From assembly GCA_018402345.1 (NCBI GenBank), contig JAGYIV010000016.1:62001-126000 (forward strand): DNA of 64,000 nucleotides, given 5' to 3'. Position numbers and translations under genes: made by a program. The stretch's first letter is position 1, and every line of letters starts with the position of its first letter. Below, in pieces: positions 36,298-44,325 of this stretch. Under the pieces are notes generated by a model. The model had not been told where the DNA came from. It was given only the letters and a program-made list of their open reading frames with translations, and ran no database searches. Source of the DNA: Terrimicrobiaceae bacterium (GTDB taxonomy: Bacteria; Verrucomicrobiota; Verrucomicrobiia; Chthoniobacterales; Terrimicrobiaceae).

Positions 36298-37065
36298 AGC
36301 TTCCGCGCCTCGATGCGCCGCGGGTGGCGTCACTCCTTCTTTTGCTGGCGGTCCTCTTCTCGCTCCCGGTCATCAAGCCCGCAGGGCGCGAACTCGATTA
36401 CGCCGCAAACCTCGGCCGGTTCCTGTCCCGCTTTTGGCCACCCGATTTTTCCGTGCTTCCGGCCGTTTTCCCCTCGCTCGTCGAGACGTTCCAGATCGCG
36501 GTGCTCGGAACAGTGGTCGCTTGCGTGGCGGGCATTCCCATCGCCGCCGCCGCTTCGAAAAATATCGCACCTGGACTGCTTGTGGCCACCGTCCGCTTGC
36601 TCCTGAATGCCATCCGCTCGATTCCCGGCCTCATCTGGGCGCTGATCGCTGTGGCAGTCCTTGGAGCCAATGCCGGAGCGGGCGTGGCGGCCCTCGCGAT
36701 CTACTCGCTTGGCTACATGGGGAAGTTTTTTAGCGATGCCTTTGAGAGCGCCGATCCTGCTGTGAGCCAAGCCCTCGCGAGCCGGCGGCGCCTCGCGCCT
36801 TCAGGCCTTCCAATACGGCATCTGGCCCCACGCCGCCCCGCTCGCTTGGAGCCATACGCTCTGGATGCTCGAATACAACATCCGCTCCGCCTCGATCGTC
36901 GGCTATGTCGGCGCGGGTGGCATCGGTGTGTGGCTGCACACCTACCAGGAATTCTACCAGTGGGATAAATTCGCCGCTGTCCTCGCCTGCATCCTCGCGG
37001 CAGTGATCCTGCTCGACCTCGGCGGTTCCCGTCTCAGGCGCAGCCTCGCCCCGACGGCGCCTTGA
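36294..37065 (+). pseudogene. phnE: PhnE-like ABC permease, one frame break
   Basis: From GTG 36294 the protein reads several membrane helices (SLVETFQIAVLGTVVACVAG, AIRSIPGLIWALIAVAV) up to ADPAVSQAL. At about 36780 it leaves frame. In the +1 frame it continues as GGASRLQAFQYGIWPH, then MLEYNIRSASIVGYVGAGGI and ends at 37065. Deleting one base (for example the A at 36780) gives VSQALAAGGASRLQ, which is the PhnE EAA-loop, and a full-length permease of about 256 residues. The break falls in the loop that contacts the ATPase. Confidence 0.85.
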
Positions 37066-37151
37066 ACGGTGAAACTGTCGCGCCGCTTCCGGGTGGAAAA
37101 TGGCGCGGCAGCGCCTCCCCCCTGCGCACGTGCGCGAGCTCCTTCACTCTT

Positions 37152-37230
37152 CCTCATGAAAAGAAACCCCGCTTTTCTTTACATGAGGCAGATCGTGCGA
37201 TAAGAAAATGCCACTTTTCTTTCCATGAGC
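37152..37230. promoter_or_regulatory. Inverted-repeat operator upstream of and overlapping the fic start codon
   Basis: CCTCATGAAAAGAAA at 37152-37166 faces TTTCTTTACATGAGG at 37174-37188 (14 of 15 positions complementary, 7-base gap). A third half-site, TTTCTTTCCATGAGC, lies at 37216-37230, 42 bases (four helical turns) from the second, and its CATGAG contains the fic ATG at 37225. This looks like an autoregulatory operator: binding would occlude the promoter and the translation start. Confidence 0.6.
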
Positions 37231-38301
37231 AAACTCCCTCCACTCCCGTTGGTTGACATCAGCTCGTTGGACAGCCGCGAGATTTGGGCGGCATTGACGG
37301 AGGCGCACCGTCACTTGGCTGAGTTGAAAGGGCTTTGCGAATCGCTTCCAAATCAAGGCATCCTGCTGGATACGCTGAGCATTCAGGAGGCGAAGGACAG
37401 CTCGGAGATCGAAAACATTATCACCACGCATGACGAGCTTTTTGCCGTTCAGGGGGATGTGGCGAGTCCGGCGGCAAAAGAGGTTCGGCATTATGTAGCC
37501 GCTCTGCGCACCGGCTATGAAGCGGTGCGGGCTTCGGGCCTGATTCGGCTGGACACGGTGTTGGCCGTGCAGGCGGAGTTGGAGCAAAACCGCGCGGGAT
37601 TGCGGAAGTTGACGGGCACTGTTTTGAAAAATGAAGCCACTGGTGCCGTGATCTATGAACCGCCGCAGGACGCGGGGGAGGTCGAATCGCTGATGGGTAA
37701 TCTCATCGACTTCATTCATGCGGACGATGGTCTCGACCCGCTGCTTCGGATGGCGATCACGCACCACCAGTTCGAGAGCATTCATCCGTTTTACGACGGA
37801 AATGGAAGGACAGGCCGCATCCTGAATCTGCTCATGTTGCAGCGCGATGGCCTGCTGGATTTGCCTGTGCTTTACCTGAGCCGCTACATCACGACAACGA
37901 AGCGCGACTACTACCGCCTGCTGAAAACAGTGGGGGAGGAAAACCTCTGGGCGGACTGGTGTTTGTATCTCCTCCGTGGTGTGGCAGTCACATCGCGAAG
38001 CGCGATTGTATTGGTGAAAGCTTTTCGCGATCTCATGTTGAAGACGAAGCACGACCTGCGCGAGCGGGTGCCCAAGCTCTATAGCCAGGATTTGCTGAAC
38101 AATCTATTCCGCTACCCCTACACGAAAATCGAGTTCATCGAAAACGAGCTTGGAGTATCCCGCCCGACGGCTGGCAAGTATCTGGAGCAACTCACGGCGG
38201 CGGGTCTGGTGCGCAAACAACGGATGGGCAAGACGAACTTCTACATCAATCAAGCGCTGTTCGACCTGCTCAGCAATGTCACGCTGAATACAAATCAGTG
38301 A
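37225..38301 (+). CDS. Fic family protein with N-terminal inhibitory motif and C-terminal wHTH
   Basis: 358 residues. Fic core motif HPFYDGNGRTGR starts at H187. The N-terminal helix carries SSEIEN (residues 59-64), matching the inhibitory (S/T)xxxE(G/N) motif of class II Fic proteins that blocks ATP until relieved. The C-terminal part (about 280-345) reads as a winged helix: TKIEFIENELGVSRPTAGKY and LTAAGLVRKQRMGK. Such proteins transfer AMP to target hydroxyls. The wHTH and the inverted repeats overlapping its start suggest autoregulation. A remnant of another gene overlaps its stop. Confidence 0.92.
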   Translation: MSKLPPLPLVDISSLDSREIWAALTEAHRHLAELKGLCESLPNQGILLDTLSIQEAKDSSEIENIITTHDELFAVQGDVASPAAKEVRHYVAALRTGYEAVRASGLIRLDTVLAVQAELEQNRAGLRKLTGTVLKNEATGAVIYEPPQDAGEVESLMGNLIDFIHADDGLDPLLRMAITHHQFESIHPFYDGNGRTGRILNLLMLQRDGLLDLPVLYLSRYITTTKRDYYRLLKTVGEENLWADWCLYLLRGVAVTSRSAIVLVKAFRDLMLKTKHDLRERVPKLYSQDLLNNLFRYPYTKIEFIENELGVSRPTAGKYLEQLTAAGLVRKQRMGKTNFYINQALFDLLSNVTLNTNQ

Positions 38302-38441
38302 ACAAGCCCCAGCAACCCATCCCGCAACATGGTGGTTACCGGAAGCTCAAGAGCTTTCAGGTGGCGCAACTTGCCTATGATATGGCTGAGTGGGCGAGGG
38401 CATCGCTCCGCCCAGCCATGAAGGAGGTGCCATGGCATTGA
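38298..38441 (+). pseudogene. Truncated four-helix-bundle protein (S23/variable-loop family) remnant
   Basis: GTG 38298, overlapping the fic stop as GTGA, opens 47 codons. Residues 11-28 (HGGYRKLKSFQVAQLAYD) are the N-terminus of the four-helix-bundle family found as 23S rRNA intervening-sequence proteins. The family then continues with a long helix (TVRFCDRF...), but here the frame switches to unrelated AEWARASLRPAMKEVPWH and stops. Only about 30 residues of a roughly 120-200 residue protein remain, so it was cut by a deletion whose right edge lies just upstream of oppB. Confidence 0.6.
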
Positions 38442-39346
38442 TCAAGCGGCTGGCCTCGATGCTTGGGGTGTTGTTTTGCGTGGTGACGATCACGTTTTTG
38501 TTAATCCGCGTGTCGCCTGGCGGACCGTTTGACGGGGAGCGGAAGATTCCCGCGGAGATCGAGCGGCAGTTGCTGGCGAAATACAAGTTGGACGGTTCCC
38601 TGTGGCAGCAATACAGCGGGTATCTGGGTGATCTGGTGCGGGGGGATTTGCGGCTTTCCACGAAATACCGGAACCGGTCGGTGAACGAAATTCTGGCGCA
38701 GACGTTGCCGGTGACGCTCGTGCTCGGCGGGGTGGCGTTTTTGATCGCGGTTGTGGCCGGAGTGTGGCTCGGCACGGTGGCGGCGATGCGGCGGCGGACA
38801 TGGCGCGACCATGCGGCGATGTTCGCGGCATTGGCGGCGATTTCGCTGCCGAGCTATATCACCGGGCCGTTGTTGATTTTGCTCTTCGCGCTCACGCTTG
38901 GCTGGTTGCCTGCGGGCGGGTGGGGTGGGGTGTCGCATTTGATCCTGCCCGCGCTCACGCTGGCTGCGCCGGCGGCGGCGGTGATCGCGCGGTTGATGCG
39001 CGGGAGCATGGTCGAAACGCTCGAGATGGATTTCGTGAGGACCGCGCGAGCGAAGGGGGTGGGGGAGACGGCGGTGGTCTACCGTCACGCCCTGCGCATC
39101 GCGATTCTGCCGGTGGTGTCGTATCTCGGCCCGCTGGCCGCGCATTTGCTCACGGGCTCGATCGTGGTTGAGACCGTGTTCCACATCCCAGGAGCCGGGG
39201 GATTTTTTGTGCATTCGATCATGAACCGCGACGGATTCCTGCTGGGAGGCATGGTGATCGTTTATTGTCTTTTGTTGGTTTGTTTCAACCTGCTGGTGGA
39301 CGTGGCCTACGGGCTATTGGACCGCCGGATCAAGTCCCATGCTTGA
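38432..39346 (+). CDS. oppB: Oligopeptide/dipeptide-type ABC transporter permease (OppB-like)
   Basis: 304 residues from ATG 38432, chosen because a perfect AAGGAGGT Shine-Dalgarno box sits at 38421-38428. Membrane helices alternate with the OppB N-terminal VTITFLLIRVSPGGPFDGER and the EAA-like loop TARAKGVGETAVVYRHAL; VETVFHIPGAGGFFVHSI is diagnostic for OppB/DppB. It forms the channel with OppC for peptide or similar import. The substrate-binding protein and ATPases are not in the window; upstream lies a truncated gene, so part of the original operon may have been lost. Confidence 0.9.
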   Translation: MALIKRLASMLGVLFCVVTITFLLIRVSPGGPFDGERKIPAEIERQLLAKYKLDGSLWQQYSGYLGDLVRGDLRLSTKYRNRSVNEILAQTLPVTLVLGGVAFLIAVVAGVWLGTVAAMRRRTWRDHAAMFAALAAISLPSYITGPLLILLFALTLGWLPAGGWGGVSHLILPALTLAAPAAAVIARLMRGSMVETLEMDFVRTARAKGVGETAVVYRHALRIAILPVVSYLGPLAAHLLTGSIVVETVFHIPGAGGFFVHSIMNRDGFLLGGMVIVYCLLLVCFNLLVDVAYGLLDRRIKSHA

Positions 39347-40232
39347 CCCGCGCGTGATCCAACGGGTGCGGACGAATCCCGCGGCGGTCGTGTCGGCGGT
39401 GTTCCTCGCGGCGATGGCGCTGGCCTGTGTCGCGGGGCCGTGGGTTTTGCCCGCCTCGCTCGGGGAGCCAAGCCCTCTGCAATACGCGCCGCCGTCGTGG
39501 GAACATCCATTCGGCACCGATCTGAACGGCAGGGATGTGCTGTATCGCGTGCTGGCAGGTGGTCGGATATCGCTGCTTGTGGGAATCTGTGGCGCGGCGG
39601 TCGCACTTTTCATCGGCACGACCTGGGGGCTTGTGGCTGGATACGCCGGTGGGCGGGTGGATGCCCTCATGATGCGGGTGGTGGATGTCCTGTATTCCGT
39701 GCCCCGGTTGATTTTCATTCTGATCGCGATCAACGCGTTCAATGCCGGCCTGCAGGATTGGGCGTCCTCGCTGGGGTGGGAGTGGCTGGTTGGATCGTCC
39801 CGCATCGCGATTTTGGTGGTCACCCTGGGAGTGATCGAGTGGCTCACGATGGCGCGGATCGTGCGCGGGCAGGTGCTGTCGTTGAAGGAGCGCCAATTCG
39901 TGACCGCCGCGCTTGCGCTCGGGCAGTCGCATCCGCGCATCCTCTTCCGTCATCTGCTGCCAAACCTCGCGGGAATCATTTTGATTTATCTCACGCTGAC
40001 GATCCCGGCGGTGATCATCGACGAATCGTTCCTGAGTTTCTTGGGGTTGGGTATCCAAGCGCCACAGGCGAGTTGGGGGTCGTTGCTGTCCGACGGGGCT
40101 GGGGCGATCAATCCGCTCCGGAGTTTCTGGTGGTTGCTCGTGTTTCCCGCTGCCGCGATGGCATCGACCCTTCTCGCGTTGAATTTCCTCGGGGATGCCC
40201 TCCGCGACGCGATCGACACGCGGACCGGCTGA
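39339..40232 (+). CDS. oppC: Oligopeptide/dipeptide-type ABC transporter permease (OppC-like)
   Basis: 297 residues, overlapping oppB by eight bases. N-terminal membrane anchor, then HPFGTDLNGRDVLYRVLAGG, the OppC/DppC signature, and the ATPase-contact loop TAALALGQSHPRILFRHLLP, followed by PAVIIDESFLSFLGLG. It pairs with OppB. The stop is five bases from the convergent HAD gene. Confidence 0.92.
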   Translation: MLDPRVIQRVRTNPAAVVSAVFLAAMALACVAGPWVLPASLGEPSPLQYAPPSWEHPFGTDLNGRDVLYRVLAGGRISLLVGICGAAVALFIGTTWGLVAGYAGGRVDALMMRVVDVLYSVPRLIFILIAINAFNAGLQDWASSLGWEWLVGSSRIAILVVTLGVIEWLTMARIVRGQVLSLKERQFVTAALALGQSHPRILFRHLLPNLAGIILIYLTLTIPAVIIDESFLSFLGLGIQAPQASWGSLLSDGAGAINPLRSFWWLLVFPAAAMASTLLALNFLGDALRDAIDTRTG

Positions 40233-40237
40233 GACCT

Positions 40238-40888
40238 TCAGGAAAACAGGGTGCGGAGCGAAGCGGGGGTCGTTCCCTCGAGCGATTCCACGGCGGCGGT
40301 GGCGCGGTGGAGGTCCGCCAGCGGATTGGTGGTCGCGACCGCAAGCACACGCATGCCTGCCGCGAGGGCGGCCTCGATGCCCGCGTGGGCGTCCTCGATC
40401 ACAAGGCACTCGTCCGGCCTGAGGCCGAGGTTGCTTGCGGCGAGCAGGAAGACATCCGGCGCGGGCTTGCCGTTCGTGACATCGTCCCCGCAGACGACCG
40501 CTTTGAAATAGCGGTCGAGGGCGGTGGCGGCGAAGATGGCATCGAGGTTCGAGCGCGGGGTCGAGGAGGCCACGGCTGCCGGAATGCCCTCTGCTTGCAA
40601 TGCCTCGAGAAGTTCGCGGGCGCCGGCGAGGATGGTCACGCCAGACTGGCGCACGAGGTCGCGGTAAATCTCCTCCTTGCGGTCGGCGAGGGCGGCGACC
40701 TCCGCCGGATCATCGGCCCAGCGCAGGATGCCTGGAATGATGATCTGGTTTTTTTTGCCGAATCCCGCCTTGAAATGGCCCTCCGGAAGGGGCTTGCCGA
40801 TCTCCTCTGCCAGGAGTTCCCAAGAGCGTTCGTGTTGCGCGGAGGAGTCGATCACAACTCCATCCCAATCGAAGAGGATGCCATTCAT
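40238..40888 (-). CDS. HAD-superfamily hydrolase, beta-phosphoglucomutase-like
   Basis: 216 residues from ATG 40888. Motif I is FDWDGVVIDSS (nucleophile and acid/base Asp), motif II VASSTPRSN, motif III lysine in VTNGKPAPDVF and motif IV VIEDAHAGIEAALAAGM. The helical cap type and length match phosphatases/mutases of the PgmB subfamily acting on sugar phosphates. The start overlaps the M16 peptidase stop (ATGA), making it the last gene of a seven-gene minus-strand operon. Exact substrate unknown. Confidence 0.9.
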   Translation of the reverse strand: MNGILFDWDGVVIDSSAQHERSWELLAEEIGKPLPEGHFKAGFGKKNQIIIPGILRWADDPAEVAALADRKEEIYRDLVRQSGVTILAGARELLEALQAEGIPAAVASSTPRSNLDAIFAATALDRYFKAVVCGDDVTNGKPAPDVFLLAASNLGLRPDECLVIEDAHAGIEAALAAGMRVLAVATTNPLADLHRATAAVESLEGTTPASLRTLFS

Positions 40889-42159
40889 ATGCCGAGGACT
40901 TTTCTTAAAAGCTGTTCGTCGGGGTTTGGACCGACCACGGCGAGCGTGATGCGGGAGGGGTCGAGCACCTCGCGTGCGACCGCCTGGATTTCGTCCGCTG
41001 TGACTGCGCGGATGCGCTCGTTGACGGTCTCGGGCGGCACGATGAGGCCCTGCGACAGGATGCTGCCGCCGAGCCGCGAATTCTGGCTTGCGGCCCGTTC
41101 CAGCGCCATGAGGGTCGATCCGATGGTGTAATCCTTCGCGCGGCGGAGTTCGGTCGGGCCGACCGGTTTGTTTCTGAGTTTCTCGAATTGCGCCAGGATG
41201 AGGGAGAGGGATTTTTCGATGTTTTTGCGGTCGAGTCCCGCTGAGATGGCCAGAAAGCCGCCGTCGTGGAGGTTGAGCCAATGGGAACTCACCGAGTAGC
41301 ACAGGCCGCGCTTTTCGCGGATTTCCTGGAAGAGGCGCGAGGTCGAACTCACGCCGAGGATCACGTTGAGGAGGTGGAAGGCGTAGCGTTGCTCGTCGCA
41401 GTGGCCCGGTGAGGGAACGGCCATGGCGAGTTGGGTTTGCTGGATGTCCATGGCATCGACCACAAGTCGTGGTTGCGGATGCGGCTGCGGGCAGGGTTTC
41501 GCCTTGGGGGATTTCGCGGCGGGGAGGGAGTCGAGCAGCGCCGCAACGCGGTCCACCACCTCATTGTGGCGGACTTTTCCGGAGACGGTGACGATGGTGC
41601 TGCGCGCGTGGTAGTGCGATGAGCGGTAGGATCGGAAGGCGTCGGCATCCATGCCCGCGATGGAGTCGAGGGTGCCTGTGATCGGGCGGCCGAGGGGGTG
41701 GCCAGCCCAGAATGTTTTTTGGAGCAGGTCTTGAACGTGCGAGGACGGGTCGTCGCGATACATCTGGATTTCCTCCGAGATGACACCGCGTTCGCGGTCG
41801 ATGTCGCGCTTGGCGAAGCGGGGGTTGATGTAGATGTCGCAGAGGACATCGCAGATGCGGGGGAAGAACTCCGCCGCGGCGGTGGCGTAGTAGCAGGTGC
41901 GCTCCTCCGAGGTGTAGGCGTTGAGATCGCCGCCGATCCCCTCGACATCGTCCATGATGCGGCGTGCCGAGCGTTTCGCGGTGCCCTTGAAGAGCATGTG
42001 TTCGATGAAATGGGAGATGCCGTTTTGCGCGGCGGGTTCGTGGCGCGCGCCAACAGAGGCCCAGATGCCCATGGCGGCGGTCTCCGCGTGCGGCATTTCG
42101 CAGGTGGCGATGCGGAGGCCGGAGGGAAGCGTGGTGAGGGTGGATTTTTTTTCCTGCAT
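40885..42159 (-). CDS. M16 family zinc metallopeptidase (processing-peptidase-like)
   Basis: 424 residues. Inverted zinc motif HFIEHMLFKGTAKRS with the distal glutamate in the ERGVISEEIQMY region. The two-lobe M16B layout with the C-terminal FQEIREKRGLCYSVSS is clear. Such enzymes degrade peptides or process precursors in bacteria. No signal peptide, so cytoplasmic. Tightly packed with the HAD gene (overlap) and the hydrolase (one base gap). Confidence 0.93.
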   Translation of the reverse strand: MQEKKSTLTTLPSGLRIATCEMPHAETAAMGIWASVGARHEPAAQNGISHFIEHMLFKGTAKRSARRIMDDVEGIGGDLNAYTSEERTCYYATAAAEFFPRICDVLCDIYINPRFAKRDIDRERGVISEEIQMYRDDPSSHVQDLLQKTFWAGHPLGRPITGTLDSIAGMDADAFRSYRSSHYHARSTIVTVSGKVRHNEVVDRVAALLDSLPAAKSPKAKPCPQPHPQPRLVVDAMDIQQTQLAMAVPSPGHCDEQRYAFHLLNVILGVSSTSRLFQEIREKRGLCYSVSSHWLNLHDGGFLAISAGLDRKNIEKSLSLILAQFEKLRNKPVGPTELRRAKDYTIGSTLMALERAASQNSRLGGSILSQGLIVPPETVNERIRAVTADEIQAVAREVLDPSRITLAVVGPNPDEQLLRKVLGI

Positions 42160-42160
42160 G

Positions 42161-43186
42161 CTATTCGGAGGCCACTGGCGTGTTTCCGGTGTGTTGTTTC
42201 AAAAATTCGATGATGTTGCGGCGAACGGCATCGCCTTGTTGTCCGATGGTCGGGAGGTGCCCTCCATCCGGAACGACGAGGAGTGCGGCATCGGGAATGG
42301 CGTTGGCGGCCGCCTGGGCCATGGCTTGGGGAAGGAAGCGGTCCATGGCTCCGTGGACCACGAGGGTGGGGGTGCGGATGTCCGCCAGTTGGAGCGGGGC
42401 GAGGGATTCGACTTGGAGGAGATCGTTGGCGGTGCCTGTTTCGCGGGGGGTGAGCGGCGAGAGGGCGTCGGCGAGTTGTTGGAAGTCGTCAAGTTGGGCG
42501 GGATTCCGGAGGACGGCAGCCGTCCAGGCAGGCTCGGTGCCGGGTGTGGCGGGAGAGAGAAACGGCGCGGCGGATGCCAAGGCGCGCGATGGCGAGCGGC
42601 GAGCGGTTTCGGCAAAGAGGAAGGAGCGAAAATCGGTTTGAAGCGCGCGCAGGATCGCCAGCGGAAAAGGGGTGGGGGCTGGGGAGTCGGGGCGGGCGGT
42701 GATGGCGGAAACGAGAACAAGCGCATGGATGCGCGGCGAGTATTTGCGTGTGAATTCGAGTGCCGCCGGGCCGCCGTATCCGAATCCAAGCACCGCAACG
42801 CGGTCGACCTCGAGTTCCTCGAGGAGCCATGACACGGCATCCGCCTGCTCCGAGGGCGAGGGGCCCGAGGCCAGCGGGGTGCCGAGGTATCCCGGGCGTG
42901 AGGGCGAGACGATTTCGAATCCCTCGGCCGTAAGGAAGCCCGCCAGTGCCACGCCTTGATCGTAGCCGCCCGGGGCTGTGTGGAAGACGACCACTGGCAC
43001 GCCTTCGCCGAGGAGGGTGTATTCCATGTTGCCCGAGGGGAGCGCGGCGATCTCCGAGTTGGTGCCAAGTTCGACCAACCGGCCCGCTTTCCAGGATTGG
43101 AACCATGCTGCGATGACGCCCGCGGCGAATAGAAGCGTGACACCGATGAGAAATGTGGCGCGCAGAGCGGGGTGGCGGCGGTTCAT
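42161..43186 (-). CDS. Membrane-anchored alpha/beta hydrolase with altered nucleophile
   Basis: 341 residues from ATG 43186. One N-terminal membrane anchor (FLIGVTLLFAAGVIAAWF) is followed by an alpha/beta hydrolase fold: VVVFHTAPGGYDQG in the oxyanion region, VLGFGYGGPAALEF at the nucleophile elbow, late acid VVHGAMDRFLP and base DGGHLPTIG. The elbow normally reads GxSxG; here it is GFGYG, so the catalytic Ser is replaced by Gly. It may be a non-catalytic member or use another residue. Operon with lptF and M16. Confidence 0.8.
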   Translation of the reverse strand: MNRRHPALRATFLIGVTLLFAAGVIAAWFQSWKAGRLVELGTNSEIAALPSGNMEYTLLGEGVPVVVFHTAPGGYDQGVALAGFLTAEGFEIVSPSRPGYLGTPLASGPSPSEQADAVSWLLEELEVDRVAVLGFGYGGPAALEFTRKYSPRIHALVLVSAITARPDSPAPTPFPLAILRALQTDFRSFLFAETARRSPSRALASAAPFLSPATPGTEPAWTAAVLRNPAQLDDFQQLADALSPLTPRETGTANDLLQVESLAPLQLADIRTPTLVVHGAMDRFLPQAMAQAAANAIPDAALLVVPDGGHLPTIGQQGDAVRRNIIEFLKQHTGNTPVASE

Positions 43187-43191
43187 CGGTG

Positions 43192-44301
43192 TCAGTTTCT
43201 GGCCAGGCGGCGGAAGAGCCACACTCCAACGGTGATGAAGAGGACATTCGGAATCCAGATAAGGAACTGCGGGAATGCTTCGGCATGGCCCCGGAAGGTG
43301 TCCGCCATGAGGATGAAGAAGAAGTAGCTGAAGGCCACAACGAGGCTGATGGCGAAGCCGACGGAGGTTTCCTTGCGGTGGGTGGTCACGCCGAGGGGGA
43401 TGGCGATGAGAGCGAAGGCGATGCAGGAGAGGGAAACGGAGATGCGTTTGTTGAGTTCCACAAGGGTCTCGAGGTGTTTCTTGCCCTCGGTTGAGGCAAG
43501 GAGGTTCCAGAGTTCGGGAAGGGTATAGGAACTCAGGCGGCGGTTGGTTTGATGTTCTCCGAAAAATTTCTCCAGGGAGAGCGGGAAGACGCCCTGTTGC
43601 ATGACGATGCCTTGCTGGATTTTCGAGATGTCGTTCGGGTCGTTTTTGTCGCGGCGCTCGAAGCGGGCGTCGAAGAGTCGGAGGAGGAGCCGGGAATTCT
43701 CGATGTCCGGGGTGAGTTCGCCCTCCTCGGCGTGGATCATTTTCACTGCGCGGAAATCGTCATCCATCTCAAAGACGATGATGTCCTGCAGGCGGTCGCC
43801 GTTTTTCGAGCCCACGTAGACGCGGCGATCGGGGAAGGCGTCGACGATCTCGTCTGCTCGGAAAAGAGCTGTCGGATTGCTGGTGGCGATGTCCACGATC
43901 GCGCGGGTCATCGCCTGTTCGGAACGCGGAGCGACGTCGGCATTGATCCAGAAGCAAACGAGGGTGAGGGCGACGGAGATGAGGAGCACCGGGGCGCTCG
44001 TGCGAGGGACGCTGATGCCGTTCGCCTTGAGGGCGATGAGTTCGCTGTCGGCCGACATGCGGCCGAAGACCAGCAGGATCGCGGTGAGGAACCCCCATGG
44101 GATGGTGAATGTGAGGGAAAACGGGAGCACCAGCGCCAGAAACCAGAGCACCGAGAGGATCGGAACCTCGGGGTTGTTGACAAGAACGTTGAGGAGTTCC
44201 TTGAAGATGTTTCCCAGAACCAGGACGAGGCTCAGAATCAAGACGCCGAGAAATGCCGTGAGCAGGACGCTCAAGGACACATGGCGGTCGATTATCTTCA
44301 T
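43192..44301 (-). CDS. lptF: LptF/LptG family LPS export permease
   Basis: 369 residues. The YjgP/YjgQ layout is visible: N-terminal helices (VLLTAFLGVLILSLVLVLGN), the loop FTIPWGFLTAILLVFGRMSADSEL, a large periplasmic beta-jellyroll region (about 120-260) and three C-terminal helices. LptF and LptG with LptB extract LPS from the inner membrane and feed the Lpt bridge. It fits with the MsbA-type exporter at the left of the window. F versus G cannot be decided without an alignment. Confidence 0.88.
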   Translation of the reverse strand: MKIIDRHVSLSVLLTAFLGVLILSLVLVLGNIFKELLNVLVNNPEVPILSVLWFLALVLPFSLTFTIPWGFLTAILLVFGRMSADSELIALKANGISVPRTSAPVLLISVALTLVCFWINADVAPRSEQAMTRAIVDIATSNPTALFRADEIVDAFPDRRVYVGSKNGDRLQDIIVFEMDDDFRAVKMIHAEEGELTPDIENSRLLLRLFDARFERRDKNDPNDISKIQQGIVMQQGVFPLSLEKFFGEHQTNRRLSSYTLPELWNLLASTEGKKHLETLVELNKRISVSLSCIAFALIAIPLGVTTHRKETSVGFAISLVVAFSYFFFILMADTFRGHAEAFPQFLIWIPNVLFITVGVWLFRRLARN

Positions 44302-44325
44302 CGGCGGTCCGGCGGCGGGCGGCGC

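Noticed and set aside
37124-37135. Perfect palindrome GCGCACGTGCGC before the fic operator
   Set aside because: Short GC-rich palindromes are expected by chance at this GC content; no flanking pattern supports a function.
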